In this document: positions 1-9,915 of the stretch, in pieces
Position numbering within the stretch: position 1 is the first letter of the stretch
Layout: the number at the start of each line of letters is the position of its first letter
Assembly (NCBI GenBank): GCA_026874595.1
Contig: CM049322.1
Location: forward strand, 10,002,400 to 10,066,399
Reading direction: 5' to 3'
DNA from: Sipunculus nudus
Taxonomy: Eukaryota > Annelida > Sipuncula > Golfingiida > Sipunculidae
Length of the DNA stretch: 64,000 nucleotides
Notes under the pieces: generated by a model
Databases searched by the model: none
What the model saw: the letters and a program-made list of their open reading frames with translations, nothing else
What the model was told of the DNA's origin: nothing
Translations under genes and position numbers: made by a program

Positions 1-679
1 ACATTAGCAATTATAATTACATATATGGCCAGTTTTAAATAAAATTCCTAATCTCTACGAGTAAATAAAGTGCCTATCATTAATATTTATAAGTTGTGCT
101 ACTCATTTGACTTTTGCTGATGTGTTTTATAATCATAATTTAGACTGTGAATATTTGTAGCCCAGCAGAATACGTGCACTTACAAAATGACATCTATGTT
201 GCTATCAGAAAATACAAACAATTAGCTGATACCAACATTTCATTGTCAACTTACGGTGAACAATAAGCCAACTTAAATACATAGTTCTTAGTAATAGCTT
301 AGGTTAGATATAAGAAGATACAAAAAAAGAGTCGACATTTTTAAACAATTATTGACACCTATTCAATTAATATGATTCGGATTTGTCCATTCTATAATAG
401 CGTGATCTCAATGTGACGTTCAAGTAAAAAACCTGTGAAACACCAATGTAGGAAAAGCCAACCAGAAGGAAACATTGCAAATAATAAATGACATGTTTCT
501 GTTAATTGCAATAATGAATGGAAAGGATTTTCAACATATAGCATCATTTCAAATTATATTTCTGTGCAACTGAAATAAGTTTTGGTTAGAATCATTGTTT
601 GCTACAAGAATAAAGTGGCCTTCATACAGTTCATACATATATAAATGCACCTGTTACAATGATGACTTACTGAAACCCA

Positions 680-1734
680 TTTTTTCTTACAAGGAATCTT
701 TAAATGGGGTATTATATTATTTTCTGGTTACCATAGCACTACAACATCATTTATATAATGACCTATTTTCCCTATTACCTATAATAATGCTTCATCTATC
801 ATTTCCTTTTTTTTTACTTTCTGTATAGCATACCATTTTCCTTTGACCCTGATTAATTTCCACATAGACCTTATTGTTTAAGAATTATTAGCCCAGTCTG
901 ATTAGATGCGTATGTTTATCTTTCGTTCAATGGAAGGGATATTTAATGGATATTTATTTCGTAACACATTTCCACAATAAAGTACCATTTTCTTAATAAA
1001 GGTTTGATTACTATACATGTTTTTTAAACAAGAACGATGTGCACATCGCTTGCTACAATATGTAATATCAGTAAAGTCTTTCACAACTAAAACTGTGGAA
1101 ATGGTCCTTATTTATCAGAAGTTGCAGTTTTTTGTTACGTATGGATAAAACAAGTACTGTGACAAAATAAACAACACATTCAATTAAACATCTGTATTAG
1201 TGTCATTTACTTGGAAAACTAAATTTAAACGTTTCAGCAACCATCGTCAGTTTCATAAATTTGTATTTGCAATCCTGCCAAAAACAAAGGTTCTTATTTA
1301 CAAAATCTAAAGATTTATGAGACAATGAAGGACATATTTCCCAAACATCAACGTCTCTCTGTTATTTCGGGTAAGATTGAATCTTTGTGGTTCTCATCAG
1401 GTCAAATTAACACTTACAGACGCCGGCTGGCTTTGTGAAGTTAAAACAAACTATATCAACATTGTGTATTTTAATAATAGCTGTATTCTAATGAAACGAC
1501 CATGCAGCATAAATAAACATATTCTAATCGCTGAAAGCATGGCCATTCAAATCTAAACCGATCACTGATCGAATCCTCATTTATTCTAAACATTAAAAAA
1601 AAAATATTAGTAAGATACAAGTATGGGGCAATATATTTTTACAAGGTCCCCATAGCACTACATCATCCTTTTCATAATGACCTTTTCCCTATGACCTATG
1701 ATCATGCTTCATTTATATTTTTCTTTGACTTTCA

Positions 1735-1781
<47 letters not shown>

Positions 1782-2160
1782 CTCGGCTGGTTTAATTTCT
1801 AAATATGCCGTTTTGACGGCATGTTTAAGAATTATTAACTCAGTCTGATCAGATTGATATAACATGTTTATCTAACATTCAATAAAATGGATATTTAATG
1901 GATATTTATATCGTAACACATTTCCACAATAAAGTACATTTTATTTGATAAAAGTATGATCACTATACATGTCTGTAATAAAGGAAGGATAGGCATATCG
2001 CTTGCTACTATATCTAATATCTGTAAAATCTTTCACAACTTTCTAGCTGCATGCCAACGAAACGACAATGCAGCATAAACAATCATATTCTAATTGCTGA
2101 AAGCGTGGCCATTCAAACCCAAATCGGAAACTGATCGAATCCTTATTCATTTCCAACATT
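680..2160. repeat. Internal partial tandem duplication within the flank
   Basis: The segment at about 690-1090 (bilobed by 'cacatttccacaataaagta' at about 966) recurs at about 1640-2045 ('cacatttccacaataaagta' at about 1917). The segment at about 1495-1560 ('gcagcataaa...ctgaaagc') recurs at about 2062-2125. The second copy lacks the middle about 400 bp (1100-1490) of the first. The same arrangement is present in the copy at 62.1-63.6 kb, so it predates the large duplication. Confidence 0.75.
1736..1777. repeat. (TA)n microsatellite
   Basis: Pure TA dinucleotide run of about 21 units in the lectin 3' flank. The equivalent run in the duplicate is at about 63,149-63,194. Confidence 0.95.
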
Positions 2161-2278
2161 CTTTCAAAGACATATAAGTAAGGTACAAGTGTGATTGGCT
2201 TCGGCTAAATAGATTGTTATTTTAACCGTATTGAAGATAATAAGTTTCCAGTGGAGATTCACTTAACTTAAGACGCTT

Positions 2279-2511
2279 CTAAAAATTCACCTCACACAGG
2301 AAAGGGATGTTGTCTTTATATTCACACTCTGTACCCTGCCACATGTACCCACTTTTTTTCGACAACACTAAACACGTCCTCAAATAAAACAGGTTATCTT
2401 CTGGTTGTCCCGGGGCCCACATATTTAAAGTGATAGGGCGATCCGTGGCTGTCCATTTCCACTCTGTGTCAATCAGCGACTTCTGTCCTGATGTCCATAT
2501 CATTATAAAAT
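2279..2511 (-). CDS. CTLD-C exon, locus 1 (terminal exon)
   Basis: 233-bp terminal exon encoding the C-terminal half of a CTLD and a TAG stop. Order of motifs: MIWTSGQ (the WIG-like core strand), WKWT, MWAPGQPEDN (the long-loop sugar/calcium motif), RTCLVL (fourth Cys), YMWQGTECEY (the WND position and fifth Cys) and PFLCEVNF (sixth Cys). The motif is QPE rather than EPN or QPD, and WND is replaced by WQG. The principal calcium-2 site is therefore probably lost, and binding, if any, is likely calcium-independent (inference). The acceptor is CATCTTAG at 2513-2512. The coding sequence is identical in the duplicate at 63,696-63,928. Confidence 0.85.
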
Positions 2512-2580
2512 CTAAGATGAAGTGATTCAATATGTGATATCATTTGTTTGTATGTTTTATGAAATGATTATGCTATCATG

Positions 2581-2643
<63 letters not shown>

Positions 2644-3233
2644 ACCATTAATGTAATAACAACCGAACAATAGAACCACACCCAGACACCATGAGAATTT
2701 ATGAAATGATTCAACAGGTCCTTGGTTTCATCAAATCCGAATCGTATTCTGACCAAAATCAAGAAGCTAAACTGATCATAGTCAAAATAAATCATACTAT
2801 TGGCTAATATTTAACTATATTTTTCAAAGGAATTCGTGTTCGGATGTTTGTTTCTCCTTAGGACATAACTAAGCTGCCTCGGTAGTTTCATCCATATGTT
2901 GTTGGTTATACTGACCCGAACTCAGCTTAAACATGATCTTTTTATATAAATACAAATCGGTGGGCGAATGATGTTAACTATGTTGTGCTTAACCGCGTAT
3001 TATAATGCCATAGACTCTCACGGTACCTTTCATAGCAGTTTTCTGAACGATGGATGTTACATGATTCTGCTCCTCTTCTGTTTCGATACTGATAAGATGG
3101 CTGCCATCATATCGACAAAAAAATTTGGCCCTCCACCACAACATTGGCATTGGATAGACTTTATAACAAGAAGCGGTAACCGCATCGGTCTGTGTCGAAG
3201 CCTTAAAGGGAAACCGAAAGCCAGTTGGACAAC
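2279..3233 (-). CDS. C-type lectin-like domain gene, locus 1 (two CTLD exons)
   Basis: Gene model for one long-form C-type lectin-like domain on the minus strand. Exon CTLD-N runs 3233 to 3027 and exon CTLD-C runs 2511 to 2279, separated by a 515-bp intron with GT at 3026-3025 and AG at 2513-2512. The acceptor phase (one base carried over) equals the donor phase, so the join reads ...AMK-D-FIMIW... in frame. Six domain cysteines are present, as expected of the long form. CTLD proteins of this kind are usually secreted or membrane-bound and bind glycans, often in innate immunity; that role is family knowledge, not seen here. No signal peptide exon was located, and the upstream PAN-like module is decayed (3801-4010), so the gene may be a truncated or dying paralog. 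Confidence 0.75.
2585..2641. repeat. (TA)n microsatellite in the lectin CTLD intron
   Basis: About 28 TA units inside the intron between CTLD-N and CTLD-C. Locus 2 carries a TA run at the equivalent position (55,763-55,820), so the tract is ancestral to the duplication. Confidence 0.95.
3027..3233 (-). CDS. CTLD-N exon, locus 1
   Basis: 207-bp exon, phase 1 at both ends, encoding the N-terminal half of a CTLD. It starts with the long-form signature G-CPTGF, then SCYK (second Cys), WWRAK and FFCRYD (third Cys), SHLISIETEEEQ (the conserved alpha-2 region and following strand) and VTSIVQKTAMK. The acceptor is CGTTTAG at 3235-3234, and the donor is AAAG/GTACCG. Compared with locus 2 it is two codons shorter (TDAVTAS against TDVGTFTAS), the first Trp after CPTGF is Arg, and THR-like ACCCT codons before the third Cys are Phe-Phe. 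The plus-strand open frame over the same bases is its antisense shadow. Confidence 0.8.
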
Positions 3234-3239
3234 CTAAAC

Positions 3240-3660
3240 GTTGGGGAAATATATCAGAAGGAAAGAAAGAAAGTTAATATAAACATATTTTATATGTTGG
3301 ATACAGATAAATATAGAACTAATCAATGAACATTCCATGGCCCAGAAGTTGCAGTCTGTAGGTTTAGAGGAAACCGTGAAGCCGGAAAAAACCACGGGCC
3401 TTGGATAGGTAACAACAACCAACCCTCATAGCCACGATACTGACAAAACCCGGGTAGCCAGCGGAGAGAGGCCAGTGTTTAACCCCTCGACTGTCCAAGC
3501 CGCGGGTACACGGTTCATGCACACCCATACATAAATCAGCAATTGAATTGCATTAGTCATGGGGAGGGTCAATTTGATCATACCCCTATAAGCTTCTCGG
3601 TTGGTTAAGAACATGGTAACAGAAAGTCACTATCAATGCTTAGTTTTCCTTAATCCTTTT
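3240..3660. repeat. Intronic segment shared by loci 1 and 2, containing a dispersed-repeat fragment
   Basis: The interval carries a GC-richer block at about 3345-3525 ('gaggaaaccgtgaagccgga', 'ccagcggagagaggcc', 'ccctcgactgtccaagccgc') matched at about 56,865-57,015. Blocks of the type 'gaggaaacccgagtagccgg' followed by a 'cctcgac' region resemble a dispersed repeat frequent in bivalve genomes (recollection, not tested). The rest is conserved intron, for example the 'cttagttttccttaatcctt' stretch near 3640 and 57,170. No coding exon is supported. Confidence 0.55.
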
Positions 3661-3800
3661 CAAGCAGGGTTGTTACATAAGTTATACTTGCTCAATTTAC
3701 CTTCTTGTACCGTCGTAGGTGGCTCCTTGGGACTGTGTGATACATTATCAGGCTCGCTGTCATTGAGATAGGTACGCTCTTGCACTGGAGTCCAACCTAC

Positions 3801-4010
3801 TTGGTAGTGAGGTGTAACTCCATGATGTTTTTCCCCTCCAAGATTATTTGTACTGCCTTCAAACAGCGCGTTCTGCGATGCTCGGCATTCAGGAAGCGAC
3901 GTCATTACACTGTGACAGGAGGATGCAGATCCAAGGAAACATATTGTTTCCCATACCCTTCTGTGTAATTTGTTTCCCGCCAATTTCGTAGCATTCCTTC
4001 CTTGGACACG
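3801..4010 (-). pseudogene. Decayed PAN/apple-like exon, locus 1
   Basis: By position and by its 3' end (CTACCAA/GTAGGTTGG, matching the donor of the PAN-like exons in loci A and 2) this is the locus-1 counterpart of the N-terminal module. In the frame that resembles the paralogs the fragment reads KECYEIGGKQ...WICILLSQC and then meets a TGA. The second and third cysteines of the CX3C-X7-C-X9-C pattern are gone. The frame that stays open through the region reaches the donor in phase 0, which does not fit the phase-1 CTLD-N exon. The module therefore looks frameshifted or dead. An alternative is that locus 1 uses a different 5' exon that I cannot see. Confidence 0.5.
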
Positions 4011-4599
4011 TTTTTGCTGGTAAAATGACTCATGGACTGCTGTTACACCTAGGTCTTAGAAACAGTACAATTTAGGCAGCGTTACTTGTCACATATTGCA
4101 TATATCTGATAATATTTATAAAGTGAAATATCAATATATTTTTAATATTTGTTGTAGACAGTGACAAAAATTAGATTTAAACCCTCGAAATTATGACTAA
4201 TAATAAAGTTCGTATTTTTGAAGTTGTCGCCTGATTGCAATTTTACCAGCTAGGGTCTAACATCAGACCTTTGTCGCCCACTAACTGTTGCCCCTTAAAA
4301 AGGAAAGTGTCATTACCAAAAGCGTTGTCTAGGGGTTATGGTTGGAAAGTAGAGACGGAGTGTTTTTTGTTTTTGTGGCGGACGCATAGTATTGGCAAAC
4401 AGATACACAACAATACACAAGTCAGTGGCACAAGTCATGTTTACAGAGAATTCGAAACCACCTTCCAGATCGGGTTCCCAGCCTATTACGCCTTGCCAGA
4501 GAAGGAATATAATCAACATTAAATGCTCAAGCTACACATAAAAGAGACAATTCCAGTTTATGCACAATATCCGGTTAAGCAGTCTTTAGACGTCCTTTT
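4011..4599. other. Unassigned sequence
   Basis: AT-rich to about 4230, then mixed composition. Short open frames exist on both strands (4235-4522 +, 4313-4519 -) but none shows a recognisable domain, and opposite-strand openness argues against coding. Nothing supportable. Confidence 0.5.
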
Positions 4600-5030
4600 C
4601 TGGCAGTACTGGACCCAGACTTGCGGCGCTGGTCCCCGACTGGCGGCATTGTACCCTAACAAGCGGTCTTGGTTCCCAAATGGCAGCACTGGACCCTTAC
4701 TGACGGCACTGGTCCCTGACTGGCCACACTGGACCCCAATTGGCCACACTGGACCCCGACTGGCGGAACTGAACCCCGACTAGCGACATCTATTCCCGAT
4801 TGTTGGACCCAGACAGACGGCACTGATCCCCGATAGGCAACAGCGGTCACCGATTGGCAGTACCGGCCCACAACTGGCGGAACTGGTCCCTAACTCGGGA
4901 CATTGGTCCATACCGACTGTTGGCATTGGACCACGACTGGCGGCACAGGGCCACTACTAGCGGCACTTATCCCCGAATGGCGGCACTGGTTTCCCGACTG
5001 GCGGCAATGGACACCAACTGGCGGCTGGCC
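4600..5030. repeat. 20-bp minisatellite, about 21 copies
   Basis: Tandem array with a nearly strict 20-bp period; a consensus unit is ACTGGTCCCCGACTGGCGGC. Copies diverge (for example CTGGACCCCAATTGGCCACA), and there is at least one 10-bp phase shift near 4800. The block is GC-rich in AT-rich surroundings. Because 20 is not a multiple of 3 and the unit has few stops, open frames of 60-86 codons appear on both strands with 20-residue repeats such as GPRLAALVPDW; these are by-products of the array. Confidence 0.95.
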
Positions 5031-6128
5031 TGCTGCTGAACACTGAAGACTAAAAGGCCACTTTGTGTATGCGACCTTTTTAAATACACTTCTTACTTCG
5101 AGACTCGTCCATATTCATAAGTCTCATACAATTCTTTGGACCGCTTTCCTACTAGGTCTCCTCTATGTTCATGAGCACGCTGAATACTAAATAGGCTGTA
5201 TAGTTAAAATGAGGTAACTACCCTGGCATAACTCGAATATGAACACCGGATGACCCCTATTTAATTTCCCTATTATCTCACGACACAATAACTCTCTCCT
5301 GAAAATACATACATACAGTTAAATCTAAGTGCAAGATATCCCATATTTAGACAAAATACGGCAAACATGCCCCCCATTATAGGAACCAATTCATGACGCC
5401 CGTATGGTCTTAATTTTAAGTGCTCTGTGTCCCCATGTAACTTCACATTATTCTTTATTCAATTTGTTTTCGGTTTTGTTGTTTTGTTTGGTAACATAAA
5501 AAATGAGTTATAATCAAACTGGAAAGATCAACAGTAATAAATTTATCCCGATTAATTTTATAATATATGCGTTGAATGTTTTCCTTTTTATATCCAATAT
5601 TAAATCCTACTATATTACAATTGGTAATCAGTCAATCCGCCAACTGAATATTAAGTGGTTTTGACCAGAGAAAAATTATTGCCTTCAAGCCTTATAACAG
5701 ATATAAAACAATGACTCAAACATTACTGCTCTATTCCATCAATGTACACAGCATGTGCTTGTTTTGTGTGTTGGTTTGTAGTAATTAGTGATGCAAAGTT
5801 TCAATTATTACTTGCTGATAAAATCAACCAATGGGAAAATGCCCGCTTTTACCAAAACAGGTGCTCGCTATTGAGAGGTTAATATATATGATAAAAAGAG
5901 AGTAAAATTCATATCCATCTTGCTGCAATGTTGAATTATAACGGATCATATATTGCACTGAGCCAATGCTTATCAGTTCTAAATTTTCTCAAGAAATTTC
6001 AGTGCTTTTTAAGTTCAACATTTTCAAGTTTGTTTTTTTTAAATGTGTTTGTGGTTTCATTGAATAAGCTACCGGTAACATAGAAATTAAATTTGCGACC
6101 TTTTTCACCAATATGGAAAGGAACAAGA
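5031..6128. other. Unassigned AT-rich sequence
   Basis: No convincing exon, repeat or RNA gene seen. Poly-A/T short runs only. Confidence 0.5.
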
Positions 6129-6512
6129 ATGGAAACAGAACTGGGGAAAAATAACGTTTGGCTGGTTGAAATATGTCTTTATTCATACCGAGGCTCAATC
6201 TTAACGAGCATTATACTTACTTATCATGAAATATGCTGCAAAGAAAGATGTTACAGGGTTCATGGTCACTTTTATGCAGACGACGGGAAGAATTGGCATA
6301 CACTTGCTCTGGTCCACAGCAAAAAACACTGTGGAACCATGCCCACGATTATATCAATTTACATTAACAGCCAAATATCCAGCACATTGTTATTAGATTA
6401 TTTCGCGTGTCTTTCAATGTTCACAAGAAAAAAAGTGAGAAGGGAGTTGGCTTGCCATTTATTTTCGCAGATTAAAAGATTCGTTGTCAAGACTGTCAAT
6501 TTTGATAGCTGA
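6129..6512 (+). CDS. Unrecognised ORF, 127 codons (doubtful)
   Basis: The longest open frame in non-repetitive DNA of the window, read from the first in-frame ATG at 6129 to TGA at 6510-6512; the frame stays open upstream to about 6093. The product begins METELGKNN and contains a Cys/His-containing stretch (EICCKERCYRVHGHF). I recognise no family, signal peptide or membrane segment. There is no flanking splice context I trust. In AT-rich DNA of this length such a frame can occur by chance, so treat it as a hypothesis only. Confidence 0.12.
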   Translation: METELGKNNVWLVEICLYSYRGSILTSIILTYHEICCKERCYRVHGHFYADDGKNWHTLALVHSKKHCGTMPTIISIYINSQISSTLLLDYFACLSMFTRKKVRRELACHLFSQIKRFVVKTVNFDS

Positions 6513-9500
6513 GACACATTAAAAGGGACCCACTTAGCAAAGTGCCTGTTATGTGTGTCAGTTGTTCCTGGATTAATTATGCCTTCTGATTTTATCACGG
6601 AATGGAACATTATGCACATGTAATTGTATCATTATAGGCAAACTTTTTTTCTACCTTCCCCTTTTACACAAACGTACCCAGTAGACTAACAGTCTGATGA
6701 GGGAACCGTGTGTCATTTGCCCGTATAACATATTTTTGCAGTTCCATGACCGTCGGATCAAACATATTAATATTAGAGAGGACAACTTTGAGCATTTACA
6801 ATAAAGAAAGTCATTAGGCAAACCAACTGATACCATGACTGAAAAGTCTTTCCATTACAGGTCTATACGGGACAGGTTGCATATTCATCTTTCGTATTCG
6901 CGTATTAATAAATTCTCCTGGTGGTTAATAAAACAGATATAGAAAGGAGAACCTTTTGAATTTCTCGTCCACAGTTAAAAAAAAAGTAGCCATAAGTGTA
7001 TGGCAAACTACTTGGCATGAGATAATTTTTCTAATGTTTATTTTATTTATTTTAATTTGATTTGCTTTTTGTAAGGATTCGAAAGGCAAATTATTCTAAA
7101 ATACCGGTCAATGAGTGCAGCAGCTGAGCATTTTCCGCAAGAACAACTATAAATCGACGCTCTGTGATGAACATTGTCTATGATTCCGACATGACGGCAA
7201 TTTAAAATGTAATTACATTATATGATGATTTCTGGATAGCAAAATGCAACCAGGAAGGCTAATATCGGCAAACATAAGAGAAACGTTATGAAAACGCTTT
7301 TTCTTGTCAATGCAGCATTAACACTCGCAATTACTATCCAGACAGTAAAAATTACATATATTTTGTTTTCACTCAATGGATCCTTATTTGTTTCTGTTGA
7401 CGTACCTCAACTGACAGATTCATTGAAGCAATAAAAGTGCTTCACTTTATGATGATAAGAGTGAATTTGTAAGTCAGTCAATTTGCTCTCGTGTATGGAT
7501 GGATCCTATCTTTTGATTTTATCAACCAGTGCCTATCATCGGAATCACGCACATGAGAGTAGTCATGATTCGCCAACACCTAACCTTTGCTGTCCTTTAG
7601 TGATCTTGAATTGCAAGTATACTTATATTTATAAAATCTAGAAAAATTCAGATTTCAACAGTCGTTTGTTACGGGTGTAGAGTTATAATTCCAAAATATT
7701 TCCTCTGGACTTTTACATGGTCATCACTAGCTAGGATAGAAAAATTGTCAAAAAAGAGACCTTTCAGAAATTCTATTTGGCACAAAACCGCCTTTCAAGA
7801 TAGTATATTGATATAAATGAGTCTTAATTCATGATTTTGACATTGTACCATAGCTGACCATGTTTCAGCAATATTAATCGTGTGTGAACAAGGTGCATGT
7901 CAGCTTCAAGTGACTCTAACTATTATAACATATCATGTTGTCCCCAGAGCGCAAGAACGTAAATCACTATTCTAGCCTGCTATGTAAAATGATCTTTGCC
8001 AATTATTCGCGTACAAAACAAAAGTTTTAAAAATATAGCTTTTAAACAAGTACATCTATACTTTTAATTGGATCCAGGCTACATTAGCTGACAATGATGT
8101 ACGTATCAACTATGGTTGTAGCAGGCTGTGAGATTAATTTTAGCTTCATTGTTTACAGTAAAACAAAAGGCTTCTTGACAAGCATTAGTATATCCGAGTC
8201 CTCTAGCATCGTACGATATAGAAACATATACACCTTTCATATTTAAAGACACAATCAAAGGCAAACTGCATACACGTGCATATGCAACTTTACCAGTGTT
8301 TAAAACATTTGTAGTTAATTTACAATGGTGCATTTGAATTAGATGTATATTTCATTACTCCAGATAACTCCAGGAAAACAATGACATACAATTAAAAGGT
8401 TTCGCCCCCTCCCCGGAAAGATTGGCGTTCGATGGTACGACGTCTCTATTTCCACGATAGTGAGCTAGAAGTTAAGTCACATACCTACCGTTAGCGACCT
8501 ACCACGGCAAAGGGTAGTCTGAGTTATAATAATTTTGAAACAACCCGGCTTAAAATGAATACAAAAAAAACTAAGCATTTATATTAATTTCACATAATTA
8601 TTTTTTTTTCGAAAGTAGACGTATTGTAAAGTTTCATAAAACGTTCCCGCTTTTTTATATGTTTCGAACTAAGTGTTCGACAGTTTCCTACATAAAAGCT
8701 TTCTCACTGACTTAACAAATGCTTTTATATCTTTTCTTCTGATTGTTTTTCCTCTAATATTTTAATCAGTTCAACTGGCTTTGGTTATCCTTGTAATACT
8801 GGGACAGAGTCAGAAGAAGGTCCCTTAACCCATTATTGTTACACAGTGGGCAATAAGGCTTGGTTTGAAGTTTAACAGGACGCTTTCTAAGGGAAAGATT
8901 CCTAGTCCTCTTGTAATTAACAAATAAAAAAAATGGCACTCGGCTTGCTGACGTTAACAACCTTCTTTTCTGGCTCCTTCTGCCAAGAACATTCAGTTTA
9001 CCCCTAGGTTCTTGATCTCTACACAAGGTTAAATTATATGGAGTCATGAATATTTCTGACTGGTTACTTAGTGTATTATTAAATCGAATTGTTTAAACTA
9101 TGTTGAACAGGTGAATCTAGATCGGTAACTTTGAATCATTTAAACTTGAACGTATTGTACAAGCTGTTTTGTTTAATGCCTGTTATGCAATTAGTAACAT
9201 ATAACAGCGTGTATGTTTAGATTTTTATGATGTCTCTACATAAAATGACACATTACACAAAAATTGATATATATTTTGATGTTTTCCTGTTAGGCAATCG
9301 AGTGAAATCTAGAGGCAGCAAAAGATTTACCTAAGGTGTAACAGTATAATAAAGTATAATATCACATGACATGATCCTGATGGATGCAGTAGAATAGTTC
9401 ATAATGCTCCCCGACAAGCTGCACACGATTCGGAAAATCATTGTTGAATTCTGATTAAAATAAAATATATATTATGCTTATAACATCATATAACATTTAT

Positions 9501-9871
9501 TTATATTTAATGCGGTGTCTTCTGAAAAGTGAATTGCATAATGTATAAATAAAAGGTTTTTCAGTTAATGAACATATCAAACATAGTAAAGAACAAAGTT
9601 TAGTTTTTTTTCAAGACATGTCTAATGATCACCGAACCTGTTAATGCGTATGCTAGCTACACTGACATAATAACAACCTCCCAACGCAATTCCTAACCTG
9701 TTAAAAATATCTAAGAGATGACATAGAGATTTTACGTCAGTATTGTGGTAGAGATATTTGGCAGCAAACTACAGTTATATCATTCATACCCTGCTTCACA
9801 GTTTGTCAATACACCAATTACTGATGTTGACCATATGTAAACTGTTTATGTAATCATACATAAATATATAC

Positions 9872-9879
<8 letters not shown>
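6513..9879. other. Unassigned AT-rich sequence
   Basis: No repeat array, RNA gene or recognisable exon. A minus-strand frame at 8766-9047 encodes a basic peptide with YCPLCNNNGL near its C-terminus, but I can assign it to no family and see no supporting gene signals. Confidence 0.45.

Positions 9880-9914
<35 letters not shown>
9880..9914. repeat. (TA)n microsatellite
   Basis: TA run of about 17 units, preceded by imperfect TA/ACATA repeats from about 9860. Confidence 0.95.

Positions 9915-9915
<1 letters not shown>

Larger units (their letters stand above)
1..2278. repeat. Left copy of a 61.4-kb-spaced direct duplication (3' flank of lectin locus 1)
   Basis: This stretch holds no gene I can support. 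Position 1 matches position 61,409 and the match runs without a break to the window end (about 2,590 bp), with roughly 30 substitutions and a few 1-9 bp indels by eye, close to 1.2 percent. A more diverged copy lies at about 52.74-55.46 kb. Both are in direct orientation and each lies downstream (minus strand) of a lectin CTLD-C exon, so this is the 3' flank of a duplicated gene unit. Small open frames at 595-828 (+) and 902-1084 (-) recur in the other copy only because the DNA is duplicated; they match no family I know and start or end without gene signals. Confidence 0.9.

Noticed and set aside
595-1084. Small frames conserved between the window ends
   Set aside because: Conserved only because the DNA is a recent duplicate; the diverged third copy does not preserve them.
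2968-3237. Plus-strand 89-codon frame, with a counterpart at 56,465-56,740
   Set aside because: Antisense of the CTLD-N exons; conservation is due to the minus-strand gene.
3695-3740. Possible mini-exon EPPTTVQEG with donor AAG/GTAAATTG, also seen at about 57,230-57,265
   Set aside because: The donor-like end is conserved, but locus 2 lacks an AG acceptor in front of it, and the PAN-like and CTLD-N exons already join in phase without it.
4523-5039. Repeat proteins on both strands of the 20-bp minisatellite
   Set aside because: Openness on both strands follows from the unit sequence; no initiation context or flanking exon.
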